Part shown: positions 33,149-40,743 of the stretch, in pieces
Position numbering within the stretch: the first letter of the stretch is position 1
Layout of the letters: each line of letters starts with the position of its first letter
Assembly (NCBI RefSeq): GCF_900156465.1
Contig: NZ_LT707064.1
Span: 2,760,501 to 2,824,500, forward strand
Source of the DNA: Pseudomonas sp. 7SR1
GTDB taxonomy: Bacteria > Pseudomonadota > Gammaproteobacteria > Pseudomonadales > Pseudomonadaceae
DNA: 64,000 nucleotides
Direction of reading: 5' to 3'
Notes under the pieces: generated by a model
The model's database searches: none
What the model saw: the letters and a program-made list of their open reading frames with translations, nothing else
What the model was told of the DNA's origin: nothing
Made by a program: the position numbers and the translations under genes

Positions 33149-33934
33149 TCATTCCTCCTCGCTCCCCTGCGCCTTCCAGTACCCCACAGCCTTCACGAAG
33201 TCCTGGTCCAACCCTTTCTCCTCCAGCAACACCTTGCGAATCTGCCGCGATACTTTGCTTTCGGTCGCGACCCAGGCGTAGAGCTTGCCAGGGGGCATCT
33301 GCAGTTGGCGCACGGTGGTCAGCAGGGTGTTCTGGCGGCCTTCGCGCAGTACCCAGATCACATGGACCTGCGCCGGGCTCTGGAGCACCTGTTGTTCGGC
33401 ACCGTTGGCAACTTCCACCACTACCAGGGCCCGCCGGTTCGGCGCCAGGCCTTCGAGGCGGCGGGCGATGGCGGGTAGGGCGGTTTCGTCGCCCACCAGC
33501 AGATAGCTGTCGAAGATGTCCGGTACGATCATCGAGCCTCGCGGCCCGGCGATGTCCAGGAACTGTCCCGGCATTGCCTGGGCTGCCCAGGTCGAGGCGG
33601 GGCCGTCGCCGTGAAGCACGAAGTCGAGGTCCAGTTCCAGGGTGTCCAGGTCATAGCGGCGCGGGGTGTAGTCGCGCATTTCGGGCATCGGCCCTTGGGC
33701 CTTGCCGGCACTGGGGTCGAAGGTGTCCAGGGCGGCCCGCTCTTCGGCGCTCTGCGGGAAGAACACCTTCACGTGGTCGTCCGTGCCCAGGCTGACGAAC
33801 CCGGCCAGCTCCGGTCCGCCGACCGTGATGCGGCGCATGCGTGGGGTGAGGTCCATCACCCGCAATACTTGCAGGCGTCGTCGCCTGATTTCGTGGCTGA
33901 CACGGTGAATGATGTTTGGATCGGTCTCTGTCAT
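33149..33934 (-). CDS. Siderophore-interacting protein (FAD ferric reductase family)
   Basis: 261 residues. FAD-binding domain at about 18-125 with the flavin motif RDYTPRRYD, then an SIP NAD(P)H domain at about 130-255 (SYLLVGDETALPAIARRLE, YAWVATESKVSRQIRK). Members such as ViuB and YqjH reduce ferric siderophores in the cytosol to release iron. The first codons overlap the end of the PadR gene upstream by 4 bases, so regulator and reductase form one unit, as in yqjI-yqjH of enterobacteria. Confidence 0.9.
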   Translation of the reverse strand: MTETDPNIIHRVSHEIRRRRLQVLRVMDLTPRMRRITVGGPELAGFVSLGTDDHVKVFFPQSAEERAALDTFDPSAGKAQGPMPEMRDYTPRRYDLDTLELDLDFVLHGDGPASTWAAQAMPGQFLDIAGPRGSMIVPDIFDSYLLVGDETALPAIARRLEGLAPNRRALVVVEVANGAEQQVLQSPAQVHVIWVLREGRQNTLLTTVRQLQMPPGKLYAWVATESKVSRQIRKVLLEEKGLDQDFVKAVGYWKAQGSEEE

Positions 33935-34494
33935 TGGCTTGTTTCCGCAACGGGTGGACGACCGGGGCCGTCGATGATGGCTTGGGCGGTGGCGTTGAGC
34001 AGGTCGCGTACTCGCATGGTTTCTTCCGGGCTCCAGTGGCCATGATGCTGGTACAGCGCATGACGCAAGTTATACACCGCTTCGTGGATTTCCGGGGGGC
34101 GCTCATGGCCACGCAAGGAGCGTTTGCCCGCTTCGATGCGCATCCGTACGCCTTCCAGCGCCGTGGATTGTTCCTCAAGCAATAGACGTCCGGCGTCGGT
34201 CACGCTGTAGCGTTTTTTTCCGCCATCGTTGTCGCCCTGGATCATTGCGCTCACCTCAAGCGCGGTCAGGGTCGGGTAGATCACACCGGGGCTGGGGCTA
34301 TAGGCTCCTTCGAACATGTTTTCGATCTGGCGGATCAAGTCATAGCCGTGGCAAGCCTGCTCGGCGATCAAGGCCAGCAACAGCAATCGCAGGTCACCGG
34401 CGGCGAAGATGCGTGGGCCACGACCACCGCGTCCACGGCTCGCCGGGTGCCGTGGGTAACCGTTGCAATCGGAATGAAGATGGGAGGCTGGCAT
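33931..34494 (-). CDS. PadR-family regulator upstream of the siderophore reductase
   Basis: 187 residues. A glycine/arginine-rich N-terminal tail (SRGRGGRGPRIF), with histidines before it, precedes a PadR winged helix at about 35-105 (HGYDLIRQIENMFEGAYSPSPGVIYPTL). The C-terminal part (about 110-180) is helical. It resembles YqjI, a nickel/iron-responsive PadR repressor of a ferric reductase, in both layout and neighbour. Three AGATATATC-type boxes upstream suggest autoregulation. The 3' end overlaps the reductase gene. Confidence 0.88.
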   Translation of the reverse strand: MPASHLHSDCNGYPRHPASRGRGGRGPRIFAAGDLRLLLLALIAEQACHGYDLIRQIENMFEGAYSPSPGVIYPTLTALEVSAMIQGDNDGGKKRYSVTDAGRLLLEEQSTALEGVRMRIEAGKRSLRGHERPPEIHEAVYNLRHALYQHHGHWSPEETMRVRDLLNATAQAIIDGPGRPPVAETSQ

Positions 34495-34927
34495 ATATCT
34501 GTTCTCCGTTATAAATAAGTTGAGGTCGAGATATATCTTAATTTCAAGATATATCTTTTGACGTTAGATATATCGCGGAACTAAGATGTCTCTCGAGCTA
34601 GGTTCGCTAGTTGAGTTCGCTAGAACCTTAGCTGATTACCTCATGCCTACGGGCAGCATAATTGCCTGATCTTTCAGTAGTGCTGGAACCGCCGGGCGGC
34701 AAGGGATGCGGGTGTGGGTAGTTTCTTACATCCAAACTTGTGTTTCATAAAAACACGAGTCTTTTTCTTTGTTATGGATGCTGGTTTTACTACGCATCTG
34801 TGGGAATTTGCCTGCTTATTTTTAATTAAAGAGCGACGATCATGCTCCGGCGTTGTGGGGTAGCCCCGGTCTTCATCGGGCTGCAACTTCAACCCTTCTC
34901 TTTATGCAAAGAACAGGTGTGACAAAC
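34495..34927. other. Intergenic region, PadR gene to pilus operon
   Basis: 433 bases between divergent units. It contains the PadR boxes, a tandem repeat gttcgctag at 34602-34610 and 34615-34623, and a long AT-rich stretch (about 34730-34850) upstream of a hairpin agcccc-ggtcttcat-cgggct at 34862-34881. The AT-rich part probably holds the pilus promoter; no gene is seen. Confidence 0.55.
34529..34574. promoter_or_regulatory. Three AGATATATC boxes, candidate PadR operator
   Basis: agatatatct at 34529-34538 and 34547-34556 are perfect 10-bp palindromes; a third, agatatatc, is at 34566-34574. Spacing is 18-19 bases, and the first copy is about 35 bases upstream of the PadR start. PadR proteins related to YqjI bind similar TATA-rich palindromes. 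Confidence 0.65.
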
Positions 34928-35416
34928 ATGCTCAAACAATTCGTATCCGGTACTGCCCTGGTCGCCGTGGCCCTGGGTTCTTCGCAGGCGTTTGCCCTCG
35001 ACGATGCACGCTCCTCCATCCATATCAGCGCAACCATTCCCACCAAGCAGTTCCATGTGCTGCCGCGCGATCCGGACTTCGGTAAGGATGAGGTCATGAA
35101 TTACAACCCTGTGACCAACACCCTGAGTTCCGTGCGCCAGACCTTCGACGTGAAGAACACCGATGGTTCGGTCCATGCCTATCTGTTGGGTGGCCAGGCT
35201 TCGCTGACCAATGGTACGGATTCCATTCCCCTGCTTACTCGGTTCAACAACGTCACCCTGACCGAGTTCCCCCAGGAAGTCGTCAGTGACGCAGCGTCCA
35301 CACCAGGTACCCAGGCCGACATGCTCATCATGGCTTCCACCGTCCCTCTGGAGAGTCAGGTAGGCCAATACACTGCCGACTTCACCGTGATCTTCGACGC
35401 GGTGCCGCGTCCGTAA
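34928..35416 (+). CDS. CS1/cable-type major pilin
   Basis: 162 residues from ATG at 34928. The signal peptide ends at about residue 24 (SSQAFA). The mature chain (HISATIPTKQFHVLPRDPDF ... GQYTADFTVIFDAV) has the spacing of CooA/CblA-like subunits, including the C-terminal GQY beta-strand, and lacks the disulphide of classical type 1 pilins. As the first gene, with its own AT-rich upstream region, it is the likely major subunit. A second, related subunit is encoded at 38905. Confidence 0.82.
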   Translation: MLKQFVSGTALVAVALGSSQAFALDDARSSIHISATIPTKQFHVLPRDPDFGKDEVMNYNPVTNTLSSVRQTFDVKNTDGSVHAYLLGGQASLTNGTDSIPLLTRFNNVTLTEFPQEVVSDAASTPGTQADMLIMASTVPLESQVGQYTADFTVIFDAVPRP

Positions 35417-35529
35417 GCCCTTCGACGCCCGATGAGTCTCTTCTCTTCCCGCGGGCATAGACACAGGTCGGCCATCCGGCCGGCCTGTACCTGGAACGTC
35501 CGTTAGCTAGCTGATATGAGAATCCGTTG

Positions 35530-38052
35530 ATGTTTCCGAAGACACCCATCGCGGGTGCCCTCGCGCTGATGCTGTGCGCGAGTGCATTGGCTGCGCCGGC
35601 GGCCCCCGGTACGACACCCAGAAGTCTGTTGTCCCAGGCCAAGGGGCTACCGGAGGAGTTTGAAACCCACTTTTTCGATGTGCCACTGGCGGTTCGTATA
35701 GAACTCGATCAACAGTACCTCGGCGAAGCCATGGTGGTGTTGACGCGGGACGATCGCATAACCCTGCTGGAATTCACCGACACCCAGGACAGCCCGATCT
35801 CGGCAGCCGACCGTGGGCAATGGGAGCACCTGCTCAAGGCGGGGCGTCCCCTGGGGGCTTGTGAAGCCCAATGCACCTCGGGGCTTCTGGCGGTGCACTA
35901 CAGCCTCGAACATTCGCTGGTGTCGATTCTGACCCAGAGTGTCGAACGCGGCACCGCGCAAAAGCGTTATCACGACCTGCCGCAAGACGGCAGCCTTGGC
36001 CTTATCTTCAACAACCAACTCAACCTCAATGGCGGCCAGGAACAGGACACGGGGGGGCGTTATGGCCTCAACGCCAGTTCCAGCCTGGGCAACTGGAGCC
36101 AGTCGTTCGACTTGCAGCTCTCCCGCCTTGGCGGGCCGGATGACAAGCTCTATCACGCCGTCCATGAACTTTTTACCCAGCGCGAAATGGAAGACACGTT
36201 CTTTCGCCTGGGTTACTTCATGCCAGGATCCGATGGCCTGAACCGGCAGATCCGCTCGTTCGGGGCCAATCCGGACACCGCGCTGGGGGTCATGTATGGC
36301 AGCTCCGACAGCCTGCTCATCAATAATCCCAAGCCCAGCGTGTACCCGATCTATGTCACCGCCAGCCGTCAGGCCGCGGTAGAGATCTACCGCAACGGCC
36401 TGTTGATCAATACCCAGGCCGTCAGCGCCGGCTTGCAGAGCCTGGACACCCGGCCACTGCCCGGCGGCATCTATGAAGTGGAGGTGCGGCTGATCGAGGA
36501 CGGACAGACCACCGCCACCACCCAGGAGCTGGTCTACAAACCCAACAATTGGCGCAGTGCCGACGATCGCTGGCGCTATAACCTGTTCGCCGGCCGTGAA
36601 AGCAGACTGTTGAGCAACTGGGATGACCAACCGAGCGGTTTCACCACCGCCGGTTTCGGCCTCAATTACCTGGCGCACCCTCGGGTGGTACTGGGACTTT
36701 CCACGCGACAGGTGCAGGACAAATTGCAGTACGGCACCTCGGTGGACTGGACATTGGCCAGCAGCGCGAGTCTGTTCGCCAACGTCTACCAGACCGAAAA
36801 ATACGGCACCGGGATGGACCTGCAAGGGCTCTACAGCTATGGCCTGGGCAGCGTGGTGGCCAGTCATAACCGCAGTTGGCTGGACACCCGCAACACCTAC
36901 GAGACCCTGCCCGACGGCACTCGCGTGCGCCAGCGCAACGTGTTCGTCGGCCATACCAGCAATTCGTCGCTGTCGATCAACCATCGGTTGAGCAACAAGG
37001 CATCCGTCAACGGACGATTGTTCTATAGCGAGGGTAACGTCCAGGGCACCGGCCTGGACCTGGGTTGGAATCAGCGTGGCAAGCTGGGTGGCAGCGACGC
37101 CAATTGGCGATTGTCGGTGTTCGACCGCCCAGGCACGTCAAGTACCGCCGAGCGCCGCAATCGTGGCCTGGACCTGAGTGTCAATGTCGCGCTGGGCGGG
37201 CCGGGGGAGTACTGGACCGGCAGCATCGGCACGCGGACCTCCCGCGACGGCGACCGGGACAATAATGCCTCGCTGACCTATCGCCGGGATCTTGAGGATC
37301 ACGTACTGCAAAGTGTTTCCGCCACGGCCCTGGCCGATACCTACGGCATGGGGCTGTCAGGCCTTGCCAGTTTCGAAACCGATGGGTTGTATGGCGACGG
37401 CTTCATCCAGCGTTCTTCCTACAACGACAACCTCACCGGCGGCTTGAACCTGAGCAGTACGGTGGCCGTGGGCGGCGGGAAGGTCGCCTTCTCCGGCCTG
37501 CCGCAGAGCGGCGGCGCGGGCATGATCGTCGATGTGGAGACAGACCTGGACAATATCGTCCTGCTTGCCGACGACCTGACCGGCGGCACCACCACCCTGC
37601 GTCCCGGGCGCAACTTCGTGGCCACCAGCGCCTACCAGAACAGCATGGTGACGTTCGACTTCGACGGTATCCATCCGCCGGCGGCCAGCATCTCCCCTGC
37701 GCGCACCCGCTACCACTTGAACAAGGGCGGCGTGGACTACCGCAAGGTGAGTGTCATCAGAACGGTCACCGTTCTGGGGCGCCTGTTGGATGAACAGGGC
37801 AAGCCGCTCAAGGGCCATCACGTCATCAATCACGCCAGCCGCGGCGTCAGCGAAGTGGACGGATTTTTCTCCATGGAGATGAACGCAAGCTCGCCGACGC
37901 TGGAGGTGCGCTACGGCAACGACTTGCTTTGCCAGTTCCGACTCGACCCGGACAGCGCCAGCCGCGAGGGCGATGTATTGATGATCGGCGATCTGCGTTG
38001 CACGCCGGACACACTGGCCGGCAACGATCCTGTGCGCCAGACGGCGGGTTGA
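35530..38052 (+). CDS. Outer-membrane usher of the CS1-type pilus (CooC/TcfC-like)
   Basis: 840 residues. The signal peptide (about 1-23, ending ALAAPAAP) is followed by the usher beta-barrel. Family-like stretches include LIFNNQLNLNGGQE, GTGMDLQGLYSYGLG and the C-terminal TVLGRLLDEQGKPLKG carboxypeptidase-like/E-set plug region. The protein exports and polymerises the subunits. The ATG at 35530 is used; the frame also allows a TTG three bases earlier. It lies 113 bases after the pilin. Confidence 0.88.
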   Translation: MFPKTPIAGALALMLCASALAAPAAPGTTPRSLLSQAKGLPEEFETHFFDVPLAVRIELDQQYLGEAMVVLTRDDRITLLEFTDTQDSPISAADRGQWEHLLKAGRPLGACEAQCTSGLLAVHYSLEHSLVSILTQSVERGTAQKRYHDLPQDGSLGLIFNNQLNLNGGQEQDTGGRYGLNASSSLGNWSQSFDLQLSRLGGPDDKLYHAVHELFTQREMEDTFFRLGYFMPGSDGLNRQIRSFGANPDTALGVMYGSSDSLLINNPKPSVYPIYVTASRQAAVEIYRNGLLINTQAVSAGLQSLDTRPLPGGIYEVEVRLIEDGQTTATTQELVYKPNNWRSADDRWRYNLFAGRESRLLSNWDDQPSGFTTAGFGLNYLAHPRVVLGLSTRQVQDKLQYGTSVDWTLASSASLFANVYQTEKYGTGMDLQGLYSYGLGSVVASHNRSWLDTRNTYETLPDGTRVRQRNVFVGHTSNSSLSINHRLSNKASVNGRLFYSEGNVQGTGLDLGWNQRGKLGGSDANWRLSVFDRPGTSSTAERRNRGLDLSVNVALGGPGEYWTGSIGTRTSRDGDRDNNASLTYRRDLEDHVLQSVSATALADTYGMGLSGLASFETDGLYGDGFIQRSSYNDNLTGGLNLSSTVAVGGGKVAFSGLPQSGGAGMIVDVETDLDNIVLLADDLTGGTTTLRPGRNFVATSAYQNSMVTFDFDGIHPPAASISPARTRYHLNKGGVDYRKVSVIRTVTVLGRLLDEQGKPLKGHHVINHASRGVSEVDGFFSMEMNASSPTLEVRYGNDLLCQFRLDPDSASREGDVLMIGDLRCTPDTLAGNDPVRQTAG

Positions 38053-38126
38053 GCCTGATTTCCACCTTCAAAACGTATTCCCTGAAACGGTCGTCATCGA
38101 CTGTCTTCGATCCATGAGGTTTGGCA

Positions 38127-38870
38127 ATGAAACGCTTATTGGCTTTGTGTGGTTTTTCGCTGTTTTCCATGACGGTCCAGGCCGGGCCGCAGATTAACGT
38201 CGGCGTGGTCTACGACTACCTTGACGGCAACAAAAGCACCTACATGAAAAGGGTTTTCAACGGCGGTACATCCACGGCGTTCGTGAAGGTCGAGATCATG
38301 GAAATTCTCTACGCCGAGGATGGCAGCTACCAGGAGGTGCCGCTGCAGGACCAGGTCGACGCCATGACCAGGAATGGCCTGATGGCGAGTCCCGCGCGCC
38401 TGATCGTGCCGGCCAATGGCGTGCAGGGCACTCGCTTGCTGTTCATGGGCGATCGCGACAAGGAACGCTACTTCCGGATTCGCTTCGTGCCGGTGGTGCC
38501 GGAGGCCGAGGACGAGTTCGCGATCAGCGCCGAGGAACGCGAGGACTACAAGAAGGAGCGCATCGCAGCCGGAGTGAAAGTGCTGGCCGGTTTCGGCACG
38601 GTGTTTTTCGTAAGACCCAGGGACACCCGTTTCGAGACGGTCATCGACGACAGCGCCGCACGCTACCAAGTGCGCAACAACGGTAACAGCGTGGTGGTGA
38701 TCGATGAGTTCAAGGATTGTGCCGCGAAAAAAGAAAACGATTGCAGGCCGACGACAAAGCACCACGTCATGGCCGGTCGTACCTTTGCATTCGATAAGGA
38801 GCCGGGGCGTGAATACCGTTTCGACCTGATCGAAGGCCCAGGGAAGAAAGCCGTCGAAATCAAAGGCTGA
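38127..38870 (+). CDS. Periplasmic chaperone of the CS1-type pilus (CooB-like)
   Basis: 247 residues with a signal peptide ending near residue 20 (MTVQA). The Ig-like chaperone pattern is seen in GVVYDYLDGNKSTYMKRVFNGGTSTAFVKVEI and in LIVPANGVQGTRLLFMG, equivalent to the subunit-clamping F1/G1 region. It delivers subunits to the usher. The position between usher and second subunit differs from the classical cooBACD order. It starts 74 bases after the usher stop. Confidence 0.82.
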   Translation: MKRLLALCGFSLFSMTVQAGPQINVGVVYDYLDGNKSTYMKRVFNGGTSTAFVKVEIMEILYAEDGSYQEVPLQDQVDAMTRNGLMASPARLIVPANGVQGTRLLFMGDRDKERYFRIRFVPVVPEAEDEFAISAEEREDYKKERIAAGVKVLAGFGTVFFVRPRDTRFETVIDDSAARYQVRNNGNSVVVIDEFKDCAAKKENDCRPTTKHHVMAGRTFAFDKEPGREYRFDLIEGPGKKAVEIKG

Positions 38871-38904
38871 CGACTTGCCGTCGCTGACGCCAAAGGTATC
38901 CATC

Positions 38905-39387
38905 ATGTTCAAGACACTGGTCCGCTCCTTGCTGTTCAGCATCCTCACACTCCCGGCTCTCCCGGCATGGGGAGCCGTGGAGCGGGAAATATTCGAAGTT
39001 CTCGTCACCCTGCCGACCGTCGACTTTCACGTCCTGCCGGTAGACCCGCAACTGGTCGAGCGCGAGCAGCCGATGCAGTTCAACACCCTGACCTCCGGGC
39101 TCTTGCCGTTACGGGCCAACTACGAAGTCAAGAACGCCAACGGCGCCATCGATGCCCGCCTGGCCGAGCAGGCGTATTTGTCCAACGGCCGTGATCGCAT
39201 CGACCTGCATGTCTTGTTCAATAACGTTGAATTGAGCCTCGATTCGAATCGGGTGGTTTCGGCCGCCGAGGCCCGGCCCGGGCGCCGCGTTGGCCTGGAG
39301 GTTTCCGCCGTCAGGACGGATGAGGATTATGCCCCCGGCAATTACCACGGCACCGTGCACATGGTGTTCGACGCGGTGGCCCCGTAG
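38905..39387 (+). CDS. Second CS1-type pilin-like subunit
   Basis: 160 residues from ATG at 38905 with AAAGG upstream. The signal peptide ends near WGA (about 23). The mature chain (LVTLPTVDFHVLPVDPQLVE ... NYHGTVHMVFDAV) is clearly related to the major pilin at 34928 (compare TKQFHVLPRDPDF), so this is a paralogous minor or alternative subunit. It starts 34 bases after the chaperone and 18 bases before the adhesin. Confidence 0.8.
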   Translation: MFKTLVRSLLFSILTLPALPAWGAVEREIFEVLVTLPTVDFHVLPVDPQLVEREQPMQFNTLTSGLLPLRANYEVKNANGAIDARLAEQAYLSNGRDRIDLHVLFNNVELSLDSNRVVSAAEARPGRRVGLEVSAVRTDEDYAPGNYHGTVHMVFDAVAP

Positions 39388-39405
39388 CTATTAATCGGAG
39401 AGAGT

Positions 39406-40674
39406 ATGAGCCCTTCAAACACCATCGGACGCGGGCGTTCGTTGTGTCGCGTCGCCACGATTCTTGCCCTGCTGCTGGCCGGCATGTCGACGGCAAGCGC
39501 AGTGACCATGGACATCAGCGCAAGTTTCCGGCCCGACCCTTTGAAGCCCAGGGAGAACACGTTCACCAACACCACGCCGCTGGGGGGCTATTGTTTCCTC
39601 CATGCTGCGCAATGCAACGCCTTGGGTATCTCCAGCGTTTTTTTCCCCATTGATGTCAACGCCTCAGGTCCCATCCAGGACAACCACGCCTCCATTCGCC
39701 AAGGCGCGATGTTCAAGGTACCGGCTCAATGGCGCACGGTTACAGTGACCCACGCCATCACCGGAGAAAGCAGCGTCGTGGAAATGCGCGTGGCAGGCAT
39801 CGGTGCGCAGTATCGGGATCTGGATGTCACTGCTCTGACGGGGGTGCCAAATGTGAACGTCGCGCACGGCTTGCTCTGGGGGAGCGCCTGGAACGAGGCC
39901 CCTTCGCCGTGTCGCAGTTCAGGCCTCGGGGCGGGGGTATCCGCGGTGACCTATTCGTTTTTCTGGCATTTCCCCCAAACCGGTGTATGCGCAAAACAAG
40001 CCAGATACCTGATCCCTTCGTTTCGTTATGACCAGGTCAGCTTCTCCTACGAGTTGCGTACCCCCAATCCCTTGAAGATGTCCGCTGGTCGCTACACCGG
40101 CACGATGTCTTATTCCATCGGGCCGGGCGGGGACTTTGATTTCGGCGATGTCATGGTCGCGAATGACTCCTTGCTGACGCTCAATTTCGAGCTGGAGGTC
40201 GAGCACACGCTCAGGGTCGAAGTGCCTCCCGGCGGGAACAAGGTCGTGCTGGAACCCCAGGGAGGCTGGCAGGCCTGGTTGAACCACGGGCAGAAACCGA
40301 CACGGCTGTTTCGTGACCAGACTTTCCATCTCTGGGCCTCGTCGCGTTTCAAGATGAACCTGCATTGTCAGTTCGCCGACGCCAGCGACAACACCTGCAT
40401 GCTCTGGGCGCCCAGCTCCGGACTTCTGGTGCCGGTCAATATCAGTGTGACCCTGCCCAGCGGCCTGACCGACGCTGCCGGCCAACCGGTCAACCGCCGT
40501 CGGCTCTATCTTGACGGCAGCGGCACGGAGCTGTTCCAGCCGGGGATCTTCATCGATCGCAAGCCGGGCATCCTGCATTTCGAAGTCGGCCGCGACCAGG
40601 TCGGGCAAATGCTGACAGGGAATGCCAAGCAGTACGGTGGCACGGTGACAGTGATCTGGGATTCGGAGGTGTAG
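39406..40674 (+). CDS. Tip adhesin of the CS1-type pilus (CooD-like)
   Basis: 422 residues with a long signal peptide (to about residue 34, STASAV). The protein has an N-terminal domain rich in aromatic residues and paired cysteines (GGYCFLHAAQC, PSPCRSSG, TGVCAKQ), then a C-terminal pilin-like domain with cysteines at LHCQFADASDNTC ending in GGTVTVIWDSEV, which would let it sit at the pilus tip. The length and two-domain layout match CooD/CblD. It is the last gene of the operon and converges on the penicillin-binding protein gene. Confidence 0.78.
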   Translation: MSPSNTIGRGRSLCRVATILALLLAGMSTASAVTMDISASFRPDPLKPRENTFTNTTPLGGYCFLHAAQCNALGISSVFFPIDVNASGPIQDNHASIRQGAMFKVPAQWRTVTVTHAITGESSVVEMRVAGIGAQYRDLDVTALTGVPNVNVAHGLLWGSAWNEAPSPCRSSGLGAGVSAVTYSFFWHFPQTGVCAKQARYLIPSFRYDQVSFSYELRTPNPLKMSAGRYTGTMSYSIGPGGDFDFGDVMVANDSLLTLNFELEVEHTLRVEVPPGGNKVVLEPQGGWQAWLNHGQKPTRLFRDQTFHLWASSRFKMNLHCQFADASDNTCMLWAPSSGLLVPVNISVTLPSGLTDAAGQPVNRRRLYLDGSGTELFQPGIFIDRKPGILHFEVGRDQVGQMLTGNAKQYGGTVTVIWDSEV

Positions 40675-40743
40675 CCCTTTCGTCCGATACTGCCGGTTAT
40701 TCAAACGACGTTGTGCACACCCTCGATTCCACGGCGGTGATCC

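Noticed and set aside
34730..34927. Cyclic-di-GMP riboswitch in the pilus leader
   Set aside because: The conserved GEMM core sequences are not present; only one simple hairpin is seen.
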